Below, in pieces: positions 6,631-15,004 of a DNA stretch of 64,000 bases. Location of the stretch: contig NZ_CP031310.1 in NCBI RefSeq assembly GCF_004799665.1, positions 1,170,887 to 1,234,886 of the forward strand, read 5' to 3'. Both the position numbers and the translations under genes were made by a program. The notes beneath the pieces are model-generated. The model was not told the DNA's origin. It made no database searches and worked only from the letters and a program-made list of their open reading frames with translations. Positions within the stretch are counted from its first letter, which is position 1. Each line of letters opens with the position of its first letter. This DNA comes from Halapricum salinum. GTDB taxonomy: Archaea; Halobacteriota; Halobacteria; Halobacteriales; Haloarculaceae.

Positions 6631-7287
6631 ATGAGCATCGACGAGGCGGACCCGCGCTGCCCGGAGTGTGGCGAGCCCATCGGACAGACGGCGACCTACT
6701 GCATGCACTGCTCGGCCGACCTGACCGACTACCAGGAGACGGTCGAGGACGACGAGCTGTCGTGGGACGGCACCGACGGCGAGTCGGGCGACGATGGGAC
6801 GACGACCACGGACGCTGTCACCGAGAGCGCCAGCGGCGTCGCCGACGCAGCGGGCATCGGGACCGAGGACGGACAGATTCTCGATCCCGATGGGTTCGTC
6901 GACAACACGCTCACGGTGATCGTCGGGATCCTCGGCGGGATCGTCGTCGGGTTCGTCGGGACGATCGTGTTGGTCGCGCTCACCGAGAGCGGCTGGGCGC
7001 TGCTGTTCGGACTGATCGCGTGGCTCGGGTCGACGGCCTATCTCGTCCGGCGGCGGACGGTTCAGGGTGCGGTCTCGAAGACCGGCTACGCGGTCGCGCT
7101 CGTGCTGTTGCTCGTCCCGGTGATCGCACTCAGTCCGGTGTTACAGATCGACGGCGGGCTCGAAAGACGGGGCGAGTTCTTCGGAGCGATGTTGCTGTTC
7201 GTGCTGATTCCGGCGCTGTTTTCGACCGGTATCGGGTGGGTCGCCGGGAAGTTCGTGCCCGAGAATCGCGGGGGCAGTGAAGGCTGA
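6631..7287 (+). CDS. Zinc-ribbon membrane protein
   Basis: 218 residues. An N-terminal zinc ribbon (CPECG at 10-14, CMHC at 24-27) is followed by an acidic, Ser/Thr/Gly-rich linker to about residue 90, then four transmembrane helices (about 92-115, 120-138, 150-170, 185-205). The cytosolic ribbon plus membrane tail is a common haloarchaeal architecture of unknown function. A TATA box lies at 6591. Confidence 0.8.
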   Translation: MSIDEADPRCPECGEPIGQTATYCMHCSADLTDYQETVEDDELSWDGTDGESGDDGTTTTDAVTESASGVADAAGIGTEDGQILDPDGFVDNTLTVIVGILGGIVVGFVGTIVLVALTESGWALLFGLIAWLGSTAYLVRRRTVQGAVSKTGYAVALVLLLVPVIALSPVLQIDGGLERRGEFFGAMLLFVLIPALFSTGIGWVAGKFVPENRGGSEG

Positions 7288-7315
7288 AAAACGGTCTCGA
7301 AAAACGACGGCGCGA

Positions 7316-8212
7316 TCAGTCGTCTGCCTGGGCGACGGCCTCGTAGCCCTCGATATCCAGCGAACCGCCGATCGTGCGGTTCGGGTAGGGGATGTTGATG
7401 TCTTCGGCGTCGAAGCGCTCTTTGACCGACTTGACGTACTCGGCTTTCGTCTTCACGAAGTCCGACCGCGAGGGATTGTCGATCCAGATGCGCGATTTGA
7501 GACCGACCGACGAATCGCCGAGCTCGGTCAGTCGAACGGACGGCGCGGGGTCGTCGAGGATGTCCTCGTGCTTTTCGGCTTCCTCGATGATGATGTCGGT
7601 CGCTTTGTCGATGTCGTCGTCGTAGCCGATGCCGAACAGGAACTGCAGCCGAAGCTGATCCTTCGCGACGGGGTTTTTGATGACCCCGCTGGTGAGGTTG
7701 GAGTTCGGAACCGTCAGCAGTTCGTTGTCGAAGGTTCGGACACGAGTGACACGAAGGCTGATGTCCTCGACGACGCCGGAGTTGCCGTCCCACTCGATCC
7801 AGTCGCCGAGACGGAACGGTTTGTCCGTGTAGATGAACACGCCAGCGACGAAGTTGGCGATGACGTCCTGCATGGCGAACCCGATCGCCAACGTGGCGGC
7901 GGCGGCGATGGTCGCCAGCGACGTGAGGAAGTTGCCGTACCCGGCCACGCCGAAGGCGACTGCGATCGCCGCGAAGACGATCAGGATCGATGTCACCTTG
8001 CGGATCGGCGTCCGGGCGTGTTCGTCGAGTCCGCGCCGTTTGAGCACGCGACTGACCAGCGGGAGGACGATCGCTTTCCCGGCGAGATACAACACGAAGA
8101 AGGCGATGACGAACGTGATCGCCGAGCCCAGTGGGTTCGCGATTCCCACGTCCAGGCCGGCGTCGACGAGTGCGTCGGCGACGGGGCCGTTGGTGACCTG
8201 CAGCGGTATCAT
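7316..8212 (-). CDS. mscS: MscS-type mechanosensitive channel
   Basis: 298 residues. Three N-terminal transmembrane helices (about 28-50, 70-90, 95-120); the third is the pore helix, rich in Ala/Gly (LATIAAAATLAIGFAMQD), then the beta domain with FIYTDKPFRLGDWIEW and VPNSNL, all MscS hallmarks. The C-terminal alpha/beta vestibule ends in DIEGYEAVAQADD. It opens under membrane tension and releases ions during osmotic downshock, which is essential for a halophile. Its start overlaps the stop of the YhbY gene by four bases (ATGA), so the two are translationally coupled. Confidence 0.93.
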   Translation of the reverse strand: MIPLQVTNGPVADALVDAGLDVGIANPLGSAITFVIAFFVLYLAGKAIVLPLVSRVLKRRGLDEHARTPIRKVTSILIVFAAIAVAFGVAGYGNFLTSLATIAAAATLAIGFAMQDVIANFVAGVFIYTDKPFRLGDWIEWDGNSGVVEDISLRVTRVRTFDNELLTVPNSNLTSGVIKNPVAKDQLRLQFLFGIGYDDDIDKATDIIIEEAEKHEDILDDPAPSVRLTELGDSSVGLKSRIWIDNPSRSDFVKTKAEYVKSVKERFDAEDINIPYPNRTIGGSLDIEGYEAVAQADD

Positions 8213-8457
8213 CGCTTGAACACTCCCGTGTGGCCGCGCGTCTGGACGACCTCGGCGTTGGCGAGGTCGGCGAGTTCCTCGGCCAGTTCCTCGGTCGTCG
8301 TCCCGCCACGCGATGACCGCAGGAACTTGACTTTCACCAGATCAGTGTTGTCGAGCTGGTCGGACAGTTCGTCGGCGACGGATTCGACGCCGCCTTTACC
8401 GACCCGGAGTGTCGCGTCCAGGTCGTGAATCTTGCGCTGTTGATCAGCGTCTGTCAT
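8209..8457 (-). CDS. YhbY-family RNA-binding protein (CRM domain)
   Basis: 82 residues. One CRM domain: LRVGKGGVESVADEL in the N-terminal half and the GxxG-like loop RSSRGG, with VVQTRGHTGVFKR at the end. Bacterial YhbY associates with pre-50S ribosomes. It lies just downstream of the RNase P component 4 gene, a pairing seen in haloarchaea that links RNA processing and ribosome assembly, and overlaps mscS by four bases. A start four codons earlier (MNEYM) is possible. Confidence 0.88.
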   Translation of the reverse strand: MTDADQQRKIHDLDATLRVGKGGVESVADELSDQLDNTDLVKVKFLRSSRGGTTTEELAEELADLANAEVVQTRGHTGVFKR

Positions 8458-8532
8458 GTACTCGTTCATCTCTCGGGGACGGTTTAGAGTCTTCGGCCCA
8501 AAGAGTTAGGGCGATTTCTTTACTCCTACTGT

Positions 8533-8820
8533 TCAGTCGTACCGATAGCGAGCCTGCGCGCCGCAGTCACACGTCACGACGACGTGACCGTCCTGAGTGC
8601 GGATGCGGGCGTTCTTTCCCGGGATGAAATAGGCGTCGCAGGCGTCGCAGGTGAACCGATCGAATTTTTTGGGGAGCGAGAGCCGGTTGCGCTCGGCGAC
8701 CCGCCGGGCGCGACGGACGTACTCGCGAGCGCGGTCGTGGTTGCCCTCGCGCGCAGCAGCCGCTGCACGCTCGTGGAGGACCTCGATCCGCTCGCGCGCG
8801 ATCGTCTCGCTCGATCCCAT
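8533..8820 (-). CDS. rnp4: Ribonuclease P protein component 4 (Rpp21)
   Basis: 95 residues. N-terminal helices (ARERIEVLHERAAAAAREGN, then ARRVAERNRLSLPKKF) lead into a zinc ribbon with cysteine pairs CDAC and CDCG and the typical basic phrase KNARIRTQDGHVV. This is the Rpp21/Rpr2 family, a subunit of archaeal RNase P that pairs with Rpp29 and helps process tRNA 5' ends. It is likely the first gene of an rnp4-yhbY-mscS operon. Confidence 0.9.
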   Translation of the reverse strand: MGSSETIARERIEVLHERAAAAAREGNHDRAREYVRRARRVAERNRLSLPKKFDRFTCDACDAYFIPGKNARIRTQDGHVVVTCDCGAQARYRYD

Positions 8821-8926
8821 CTACCCGACCGTTCTCGACCGGACGGGTTAGACGTGTCGTTCGGATATCGCTCGCTCTGCCCGAGATTCCGACAGCACTA
8901 ATTTCCCGGGTGGCGAGCCACAGAGT

Positions 8927-9985
8927 GTGCGCGTCCTGAACTATCTGGAACTCGAAGGTCGACTCGACCGAAGTGGGATCAGCACGTCGGTCGACCACCA
9001 GCGCGCCGCGCTGGAACAGTCAGAAGCGGACGTGACCTATCTGACGACGCCGTGGTACGGCGGCGACATGAAGCTGGCGGCGATCAACCGTGTCGCCCAC
9101 GGCCAGGGTCTGGCGAGCTTCGACATCGCTCACTGCAACATGATCGGGCCGGGCAGCGCCCTCGTCGCCCGCCAGGCTCGCAAAAAAGACATCCCGCTCG
9201 TCCTGCACGCTCACGTCACCAGCGAGGACTTCGCCGAGAGCTTCCGCGGGTCGAACCTGCTGGCGAAACCGTTGCGGCGCTATCTGCGGTGGTTCTACTC
9301 GAAGGCCGATCTGGTGCTCTGTCCCAGCGAGTACACCAAAGAGACGCTGGAAGCCTATCCGATCGACGCGCCGATCCGGCCGATCACCAACGGGATCGAC
9401 CTCGAATCGGTGGCGGGCCACGAGCAGTTCCGCGAGGAGTATCGCGAGCGCTACGACCTCTCGGGGATGGTCGTCTTCGCGGTCGGCAGCGTCTTCGAGC
9501 GCAAGGGCCTGACGACGTTCTGTGAACTCGCCCAGCAGACCGACTACGACTTCGCGTGGTTCGGCGAGTACGACGGGAGCCTCCTGGGCTCGCGCACGGT
9601 CCGCAAGTGGACGAAGAACCCGCCGGCAAACGTCACGTTCACGGGCTGGGTCGAGGACAAGCGTGGAGCGTTCGCCGCCGGCGACGTCTTCTGTTTCCCC
9701 TCGAAAGTCGAGAATCAGGGACTCGTCGTTCTGGAGGCGATGGCCTGCGGGAAGGCAGTCGTTCTGCGGGACATCCCCGTGTTCCGGGAGTACTACGAGG
9801 ACGGCCACGACTGCCTGCTCTGTTCGAGCGAGGCGGAGTTCCGCGATGCGCTCCAGCGACTCGAATCGAACCCCGACTTGCGCGAGCGCCTGGGAAAGAA
9901 CGCCCGGGAGACGGCCGAGAACCACAGTTTAGAGCGTGTCGGCGAGGAACTGATCGACGCCTACGAAGAAGTCGCAACAACTTAA
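8927..9985 (+). CDS. GT4-family glycosyltransferase
   Basis: 352 residues starting at GTG (MRVLNYLELEGRL). GT-B fold: the N-terminal half holds the acceptor side (HCNMIGPGSALVARQ), the linker carries ITNGIDLES, and the donor side contains FPSKVENQGLVVLEAMACG with the two glutamates of the GT4 E-x7-E motif. It transfers an activated sugar, acceptor unknown. Next to a second GT4 gene 26 bases downstream, so likely both act in glycolipid or surface glycan synthesis. Confidence 0.9.
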   Translation: MRVLNYLELEGRLDRSGISTSVDHQRAALEQSEADVTYLTTPWYGGDMKLAAINRVAHGQGLASFDIAHCNMIGPGSALVARQARKKDIPLVLHAHVTSEDFAESFRGSNLLAKPLRRYLRWFYSKADLVLCPSEYTKETLEAYPIDAPIRPITNGIDLESVAGHEQFREEYRERYDLSGMVVFAVGSVFERKGLTTFCELAQQTDYDFAWFGEYDGSLLGSRTVRKWTKNPPANVTFTGWVEDKRGAFAAGDVFCFPSKVENQGLVVLEAMACGKAVVLRDIPVFREYYEDGHDCLLCSSEAEFRDALQRLESNPDLRERLGKNARETAENHSLERVGEELIDAYEEVATT

Positions 9986-10011
9986 GTACCGCTCGTTCAA
10001 TCGTTGGACGA

Positions 10012-11139
10012 ATGGGGACACCAACGGTCGCCGCGTTCACGGACACCTATCTGCCGACGGTCAACGGCGTGACCTATACCGTCAAGTCCTGGCGGGAGTG
10101 TTGGGAGAAACGTGGCCACGAGATGGACGTCGTCTACCCGGGCGGTGACGAGTACGATCCGAGTGACGGCGAGTATCCGGTCCGGAGCGTTCCGTTTCCG
10201 TTCTACGAGGGGTTTCGAATCGGCGTCCCACAGGTTCCGGACGCGGTCGAAGACGCCGACATCGTCCACTCACACACGCCCTTCGGCGTCGGGTTGAGCG
10301 GGTTGCGTCTCTCCCGCTCGGAGGACGTGCCGCTGGTCGCCTCTTATCACACGCCGACGAGCGAGTACGCCGAGTACATCTCGTTCAACGGCGCGATCGA
10401 GCGCACTGTCAGGCGGTGTGCCGAATCCTACGAACGGTGGTTCCTCGAACAGACGGATCTGGTCGTCGCCCCGAGCGAGCGCACGCGCCGGCACGTCGTG
10501 CAGGAGGTCGGCGTCGACACGCGCGTCGCGGTCGTCCCGAACGGCGTCGACATCGACCGCTTTCAGCCGGTCGACACTGCCGCGTTCCGCGACCGGTACG
10601 ACCTCGGCGACGGCCCGCTGGTCGGCTACACCGGCCGCCACGGCTACGAGAAGTGCCTGCCCGACATCGTCGCCGCGACCGAAGACATGGACGTGACGGT
10701 CGTCTTCGGCGGGGACGGGCCCGCGCGTGAGGATCTGGAGGCTCGCGCACGCAAAGCCGACCTCGATATCCGGTTCCTCGGCTTTCTCGACCGCGAAGAG
10801 TTGCCGGCGTTCTACTCGGTGCTCGACGTCTTCGCGTTTCCCAGTCCCGTCGAGACACAGGGGCTGGTCGCGCTGGAGGCCAACGCCTGTGGGACGCCCG
10901 TCGTCGGCGTCGACAGCGGCGCGCTCTCGGATACGATCGAAGACGACGCGACGGGCTATCACTACCCCCGTGGCGACATCGACGCCTTCGGTGAGGCGAT
11001 CCAGCGGGCACTGGACGACCGCGAACGGCTCAGCGGGACCTGTCTCGACAGCCGCGAGCAGCTCAGCGTCGAACACTCGGTCGATCGGCTCGAAGAGCTC
11101 TACGACTCCGTGCTCGAACGGACGGCAATCGCCCCGTAG
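10012..11139 (+). CDS. GT4-family glycosyltransferase (second of pair)
   Basis: 375 residues from the ATG at 10012. The opening TDTYLPTVNGVTYTVKSW is typical of GT4 enzymes that make glycolipids (diacylglycerol glucosyl- or mannosyltransferases). The donor half has PNGVDIDRF, GGDGPAREDLE and SPVETQGLVALEANACGTP with the E-x7-E pair. Acceptor lipid is a family-based suggestion only. It is in the same direction as the previous GT4 and probably co-transcribed. Confidence 0.9.
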   Translation: MGTPTVAAFTDTYLPTVNGVTYTVKSWRECWEKRGHEMDVVYPGGDEYDPSDGEYPVRSVPFPFYEGFRIGVPQVPDAVEDADIVHSHTPFGVGLSGLRLSRSEDVPLVASYHTPTSEYAEYISFNGAIERTVRRCAESYERWFLEQTDLVVAPSERTRRHVVQEVGVDTRVAVVPNGVDIDRFQPVDTAAFRDRYDLGDGPLVGYTGRHGYEKCLPDIVAATEDMDVTVVFGGDGPAREDLEARARKADLDIRFLGFLDREELPAFYSVLDVFAFPSPVETQGLVALEANACGTPVVGVDSGALSDTIEDDATGYHYPRGDIDAFGEAIQRALDDRERLSGTCLDSREQLSVEHSVDRLEELYDSVLERTAIAP

Positions 11140-11150
11140 CGGCCCGTTTC

Positions 11151-12308
11151 TCAGCGTTCCATCCGCGACTGCCGCTCACGTAGCGCCGCGATCCGCTCGT
11201 CGGGCGCGGGATGTGAGCCCGGCAAGAGTCGATCACACAATCGGTCCCACCGTCGCTGGAGTCGGCCGAGACGGTCGTCCGGGAGGTCCTCGTCGGTCGC
11301 ATCGAAGGCGTACGGAAGGACACACAGTTCTCGCACGCCCGTCTGGGCGGCCCGGAGGTCCGTCTCGGGCCGCGGGTCGGTCGTCAGCGTTTCGAGTGCA
11401 TTCGCCAGTGCCGCTGGCGAGCCGCTGATCGCGACGCCGCCGGCGTCGGCAGCGTACTCGCGGATTCGCGAGAGCAACCGGTAGCAGGCCGTGCTGGCGA
11501 GATAGAGAGTAGCTGCGATCGGTACGGCGACGACCGCAAACACCAGCAGCGGGAGCTCAACCTGTGGCGCGCCGTAGGTCTCCTCGGCGTCGAGATCCCA
11601 GAGCCAGTTGAGGAGCATCGAATGGCGGAGCGAGCGGCCCATGCGGGCGATGAACTGTTCGCTCACCGTCGGCAGGAACGCCGCCGCGGTCATCACGAAG
11701 GCGTCGCCGTTCTTCAGATGGGCGAGTTCGTGCGCCAGGACCGCGTCCAACTGCTCGCCGTCGAGAGTATCGAGCAATCCTGTCGTTACGAACAACGTCC
11801 GCTCGCCGGGCCGACTCGCGACGTAGCTGTTGGGCGTGTCGGTGTGGACCAGCCGAATCGTCGGCGGTGCGAGGTCTGCGGTCTGGGACAGACGCGCCAC
11901 GCGCTCGCGGACGGGATGGTCCGCAGACGGTTCGGTCACCTCGACCGTCTCGCTCTCGTCGTCCTCGTCGTCGCTGCGGTCGGCCAGCACGACGTTCTTC
12001 AGCGACTTCTCCGGGCCGATGTTCCCCTCGGTGACGTCCCGTAGCGTCAGCCGGTAGCCGAACACCGACTGGACGACCAGCGTCAGCGGCGTCCCGACCG
12101 CCAGCACGAGCCACAGCGGGACCAGGTCGAACTGTAGCGACCACAACCCGAAGTGGGCGAACTGAAAACTCACCAGCGGCAACAGCCAGACGGCTACGTG
12201 CCCGAGGACGTACACCGCCGCGACGAAGACCACGTCGAACGCCAGCAACACCGCCGCGAGTGCGACGATTCGCAGACGATGCCGGAGAGTGGAGGGCTGG
12301 AACGACAT
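11151..12308 (-). CDS. M48-family membrane metalloprotease (HtpX-like)
   Basis: 385 residues. Two or three N-terminal transmembrane helices (about 12-35, 42-75) precede the cytosolic catalytic part with HELAH (zinc-binding HExxH) in AVLAHELAHLKNGDAF; the third ligand is probably the Glu in REYAADAGG. Another helix pair lies near PLLVFAVVAVPIAA. HtpX-like proteases degrade misfolded membrane proteins under stress. The linker around residues 95-125 is strongly acidic (RSDDEDDESETVEVTE), a halophilic insertion. Convergent with the GT4 gene. Confidence 0.9.
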   Translation of the reverse strand: MSFQPSTLRHRLRIVALAAVLLAFDVVFVAAVYVLGHVAVWLLPLVSFQFAHFGLWSLQFDLVPLWLVLAVGTPLTLVVQSVFGYRLTLRDVTEGNIGPEKSLKNVVLADRSDDEDDESETVEVTEPSADHPVRERVARLSQTADLAPPTIRLVHTDTPNSYVASRPGERTLFVTTGLLDTLDGEQLDAVLAHELAHLKNGDAFVMTAAAFLPTVSEQFIARMGRSLRHSMLLNWLWDLDAEETYGAPQVELPLLVFAVVAVPIAATLYLASTACYRLLSRIREYAADAGGVAISGSPAALANALETLTTDPRPETDLRAAQTGVRELCVLPYAFDATDEDLPDDRLGRLQRRWDRLCDRLLPGSHPAPDERIAALRERQSRMER

Positions 12309-12440
12309 CGTGTGAACTGTCTCACGACGAAATCAAAAACGTGTCGGATATCGTGATCGTAGACGGTGGTGGAGAGACAGCAGCCACGTCACAGGGTGGA
12401 ACCGGGAAACTCATACCAGTTGGTGTCGATAGCGTGACGT

Positions 12441-12695
12441 ATGGAGGGTGGCCCGAACGCGCTGACCCGGGTCGGGGCCTGGGGACAACTCGCCGCGATC
12501 ACGCTCGCAAGTGTCGGCTGGGTCGTCGGCTCGACAGCAGTGCTCTATCTGGCCTGCGGCGGGTTTCTCCTCGTCACAGTCGCCGGAATCGCCGGGATCG
12601 TCGAGGCCGAGTCGATTCCGGTCCACGGGCCGGTCATCTATCCGTTCGTGGTTCCGGGGTTCGTCCCGCTCTATCACTTCGCGATGCAACTGTAG
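12441..12695 (+). CDS. Small membrane protein
   Basis: 84 residues with two hydrophobic helices (about 13-50, which may be two short helices, and 63-83). There is no catalytic motif. The last residues are YHFAMQL. Function unknown; 54 bases before the HTH regulator. Confidence 0.7.
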   Translation: MEGGPNALTRVGAWGQLAAITLASVGWVVGSTAVLYLACGGFLLVTVAGIAGIVEAESIPVHGPVIYPFVVPGFVPLYHFAMQL

Positions 12696-12749
12696 GTCGC
12701 CGTCTCGGCGACCAGAACTTCCAAGCATGGGGGCAAAAATGACGAACAC

Positions 12750-13436
12750 ATGGGACTGGTCGCCGAGTTCGCCATCCACTGCCCGGCACTGCCGCTGACC
12801 GAGATTGCGGCCGCCGTCCCCGGGGCAGACGTCGTCGTGGAGCTGCAGTACAACCACGGGCGACGCCCGCTGTTCGTCACGCACGTCACCCACGACGACC
12901 CCGCCCCGGTCGAAGCGGCCTTCGACTCCAGTGAGTTCGTCGCCGAGTACGTCCTCGTCGGCCGGGCCGGCGAGACGCGGCGCTACCAGATCGAACCCGC
13001 GCTCTCGCTGGCGGAAACGCTGGGCGACGCCCTCGAGGATCTGGACGGCCTGCGGGCGCTCGCCACGGCCGAAGCCTCGATCGACCGCATCCAGGTCACT
13101 CCGGAGGGGTGGATCCAGTCGGGCTGGTTCGCCGACCGCGCGGCGTTCGACGACTTCCGGGCGTTCTGGCAGGCCGAGGCCGGTTTTACGTTGCGGCGAC
13201 TTACCCGCGACGGCGACCCCGAACCCCCGGGCGAGGGCCTGACCGACCGCCAGCAGGAAGCGCTGCGGACGGCCTACGAGATGGGGTACTTCGAGATCCC
13301 CCGAACCGCGTCGCTGGAGGCGGTCGCCGCCGAACTCGACATCTCGGCGTCGTCGCTCTCGGAACGGCTCCGGCGAGCCCAGACGCAGATCATCGAGACG
13401 AGCGTGGCCTCGACGTGGCCGCCGTTGCCCGACTAG
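12750..13436 (+). CDS. Bat-type helix-turn-helix regulator (HTH_10)
   Basis: 228 residues. The N-terminal 160 residues form a mixed alpha/beta sensor-like domain of the bacterio-opsin activator group. The C-terminus is the HTH_10 domain: LTDRQQEALRTAYEMGYFE, then SLEAVAAELDISASSLSERL and RAQTQII. Such proteins are haloarchaeal transcription regulators; ligand and targets here are unknown. The alpha/beta hydrolase 67 bases downstream could be a target. Confidence 0.88.
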   Translation: MGLVAEFAIHCPALPLTEIAAAVPGADVVVELQYNHGRRPLFVTHVTHDDPAPVEAAFDSSEFVAEYVLVGRAGETRRYQIEPALSLAETLGDALEDLDGLRALATAEASIDRIQVTPEGWIQSGWFADRAAFDDFRAFWQAEAGFTLRRLTRDGDPEPPGEGLTDRQQEALRTAYEMGYFEIPRTASLEAVAAELDISASSLSERLRRAQTQIIETSVASTWPPLPD

Positions 13437-13503
13437 TACTTAAGCGGCCGGACGACTGAGAGACAGTCGAATCCCGGCGGCCGTCCAACTCAGAGATCCA
13501 GTC

Positions 13504-14295
13504 ATGCAGACAGTCACTGCCGCAGACGGCACACGTACCGCATACGAGACACACGGCGACGGCCCACCCCTCGTACTCCTCTATGGCGGGGGCGGCCGGC
13601 GCTTCTGGGACCCGATCGTCCCTGCTTTCACCGACGAGTACACCGTCGTCGTCCCGGATCGGCGAGAACACGACGAGGGCGCGCCAACGGAGGGGTACAT
13701 CCAGCGCGAAGTTTCGGACGTCGAGGCCGTCATCGACGCCGTCGACGGGTCGCCCGTGCTGTTCGGCCACTCCTTCGGCGGCCTCAAAGCGATCGAGACC
13801 GCCCGCGTCGCCGACGTCCGGGCGGCTGTCGCCTACGAGCCCGCCTACCTCGTCGGAGAGTACCGCCAGCAGGCCGACCTCGCGGCGCGAATGCAGGAAC
13901 ACCTCGACGCGGGCGAGCCCCGCGAGGCGATGAAACTCCACCTGAAGGAGGTCATCCACGGCGGCGACATCGCGGACTTCGATTCGTGGCTCGAAGCCTG
14001 GGACGGCTGGCCCGAGGCCGCCCGGAACGCCGAGCACGCCGTCCGGATGGACCGCGCACTCGAACAACACGAGCTGGCCGATCCGCTGGACGTCGACGCC
14101 CCGGCGCTGTTGCTCGCCGGCAGCGAGGGACCGTCACACCTCCGAGACAGCGTCCGGACAGTCCACGACCGCCTGGCGCACAGCCGGTTCGTCGAGTTCG
14201 ACGGGCTGGGCCACCTCGGGCCGGTGACAGGGGCAGAGCGCGTCATCGCGGCAGTCGAGTCGTTCCTCGGAACGAGTCCAGACCTGACGAAGTAG
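13504..14295 (+). CDS. Alpha/beta hydrolase
   Basis: 263 residues. The nucleophile elbow GHSFGG places the catalytic Ser near residue 91, the oxyanion region is YGGGG near 26, the acid is likely in ALLLAGSEGP, and the catalytic His is in FDGLGHLGPVTG. It lacks a lid large enough to suggest a lipase. Substrate unknown. Start at the first ATG after the HTH gene. Confidence 0.87.
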   Translation: MQTVTAADGTRTAYETHGDGPPLVLLYGGGGRRFWDPIVPAFTDEYTVVVPDRREHDEGAPTEGYIQREVSDVEAVIDAVDGSPVLFGHSFGGLKAIETARVADVRAAVAYEPAYLVGEYRQQADLAARMQEHLDAGEPREAMKLHLKEVIHGGDIADFDSWLEAWDGWPEAARNAEHAVRMDRALEQHELADPLDVDAPALLLAGSEGPSHLRDSVRTVHDRLAHSRFVEFDGLGHLGPVTGAERVIAAVESFLGTSPDLTK

Positions 14296-14326
14296 CGACC
14301 GGACTCGTGGCGTCGCTGCCCGGCCC

Positions 14327-14962
14327 TCAGCTGTCGATCTTTCCGTCGAGGTACTGGAGTTGTCGGGCCAGCACGTCCACTTTGTCGGCGTTCGCCCCCC
14401 AGGCCCCGTAGAACCAGACCCGGTAGAGGTGCAGCGTCAACCCGTCGACCTCTGTCGTCGTCAGTTGCAGTTCGTGGGGACCGCCTTCGGACTCACCACC
14501 GAAGTACTCCAGCGCACCCTGATAGGTCTTCACGCCGAAACAGACGACGTGATACGCGGGCTGGTCGAGCAACGCCAACTGTGACAGCAGCAGGTCGGCG
14601 TCATCGTCGGTAACCGTCACTGTGTCGGCGTTCGGTTCGACCTCGTCGACGAGGTCGGTCATGTACCCGCCCCAGAGCCGGCCCAGTTCGGCGTCCTGGA
14701 CGAACTCCTTGAGCCGATAGTCGTAGTGCTGGCGCGTCGGTGCGTGGAAGTTCTGGAAAGGCGCGTCGAGGTCCGCTGACCGGTTCAGGCCCACGAAGAC
14801 GACGTCCGGCGTCAACGCGGCTCGGTGGATCTCGAAAAACGACAGCAGGTCTTCAGGCGTCGCCTCGACACACTCCTCCTCGGGGAAGCGGTCGTCCCAG
14901 AGAGCCCAGCTGGCCCACGGATAGGACTCGGCGATCCGACCCAGGGTCTCGCTGTCGATCAT
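14327..14962 (-). CDS. Conserved hypothetical, possible uracil-DNA-glycosylase-like fold
   Basis: 211 residues. VVFVGLNRS at about 54-62 resembles the first motif of the UDG fold (GLNPG in true enzymes), followed by the aromatic NFHAPTRQHYDYRL and later WGGYMTDLV and YHVVCFGVKTY, which could be the other core strands. The key Asn/Asp-Pro-Gly of active UDGs is not present, so it may be a relative with another role. Flanked by unrelated genes. The fold call is inference from short motifs. Confidence 0.6.
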   Translation of the reverse strand: MIDSETLGRIAESYPWASWALWDDRFPEEECVEATPEDLLSFFEIHRAALTPDVVFVGLNRSADLDAPFQNFHAPTRQHYDYRLKEFVQDAELGRLWGGYMTDLVDEVEPNADTVTVTDDDADLLLSQLALLDQPAYHVVCFGVKTYQGALEYFGGESEGGPHELQLTTTEVDGLTLHLYRVWFYGAWGANADKVDVLARQLQYLDGKIDS

Positions 14963-15004
14963 ACGTCACTCTTGACCGCGAGATGCCGTAGTAGTTGGCC
15001 GTCC

